Below are positions 6,789-6,829 of a stretch of DNA of 6,829 bases, in pieces. Where the stretch lies: NCBI GenBank assembly GCA_965369945.1, contig CBDUST010000254.1, positions 1 to 6,829 of the forward strand, written 5' to 3'. The notes beneath the pieces are model-generated. The model was not told the origin of the DNA, did not search any database, and saw nothing but the letters and a program-made list of their open reading frames with translations. Origin of the DNA: JADFNO01 sp965369945. GTDB lineage: Bacteria > Planctomycetota > Phycisphaerae > Phycisphaerales > SM1A02. Numbering within the stretch: the first letter of the stretch is position 1; each line of letters starts with the position of its first letter. Made by a program: the position numbers and the translations under genes.

Positions 6789-6829
6789 CGGGCCTCGGTC
6801 AGCGCCGGCTGAATGTCGGTCTGGCCGAT

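Overview
The window is a GC-rich bacterial segment. It carries a three-gene minus-strand operon for the inner-membrane platform of a type IV pilus (or related type II secretion-like) machine, and the front part of a divergent plus-strand tRNA-modification gene of the MtaB type. The long PilM with an attached PilN-like half, the PilO-like partner with a large extracytoplasmic domain, the Gly/Pro-rich linkers and the large unrecognised third protein all recall the Planctomycetota-Verrucomicrobiota (PVC) group, most likely Planctomycetota. That placement is an inference from protein architecture; no rRNA or other phylogenetic marker is present.

Layout from left to right. Positions 1-538 hold no convincing gene: they are the 3' flank of the operon, with a possible terminator just after the last stop codon. 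Positions 539-2470 (minus) encode a 643-residue membrane-anchored protein I cannot name. It has an N-terminal membrane helix, a Gly-rich linker flanked by charged helices, and a C-terminal beta-rich domain. Positions 2535-3761 (minus) encode a 408-residue PilO/Amuc_1100-like protein. Positions 3758-5959 (minus) encode a PilM-PilN fusion. Positions 5960-6164 are the divergent intergenic region, with a -10-like element and small palindromes. Positions 6165-6788 (plus) encode the N-terminal part of an MtaB-like methylthiotransferase, which stops abruptly just after its radical-SAM cysteine motif.

Transcription of the operon runs right to left: pilMN, then the pilO-like gene (4-base ATGA overlap), then the 643-residue gene (64-base gap with its own ribosome binding site). 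The inferred assembly is a cytoplasmic actin-like PilM ring tied covalently to the PilN membrane helix, working with a PilO-like partner. The third protein sits where PilP would normally be encoded. No PilQ secretin, ATPase or pilin is visible in the window.

The most notable points are the PilM-PilN fusion, Gly/Pro cassettes shared by two neighbouring proteins of the same operon, the unrecognised third component, and the broken end of the mtaB-like frame close to the window edge. I found no CRISPR array, mobile element, tRNA or rRNA.
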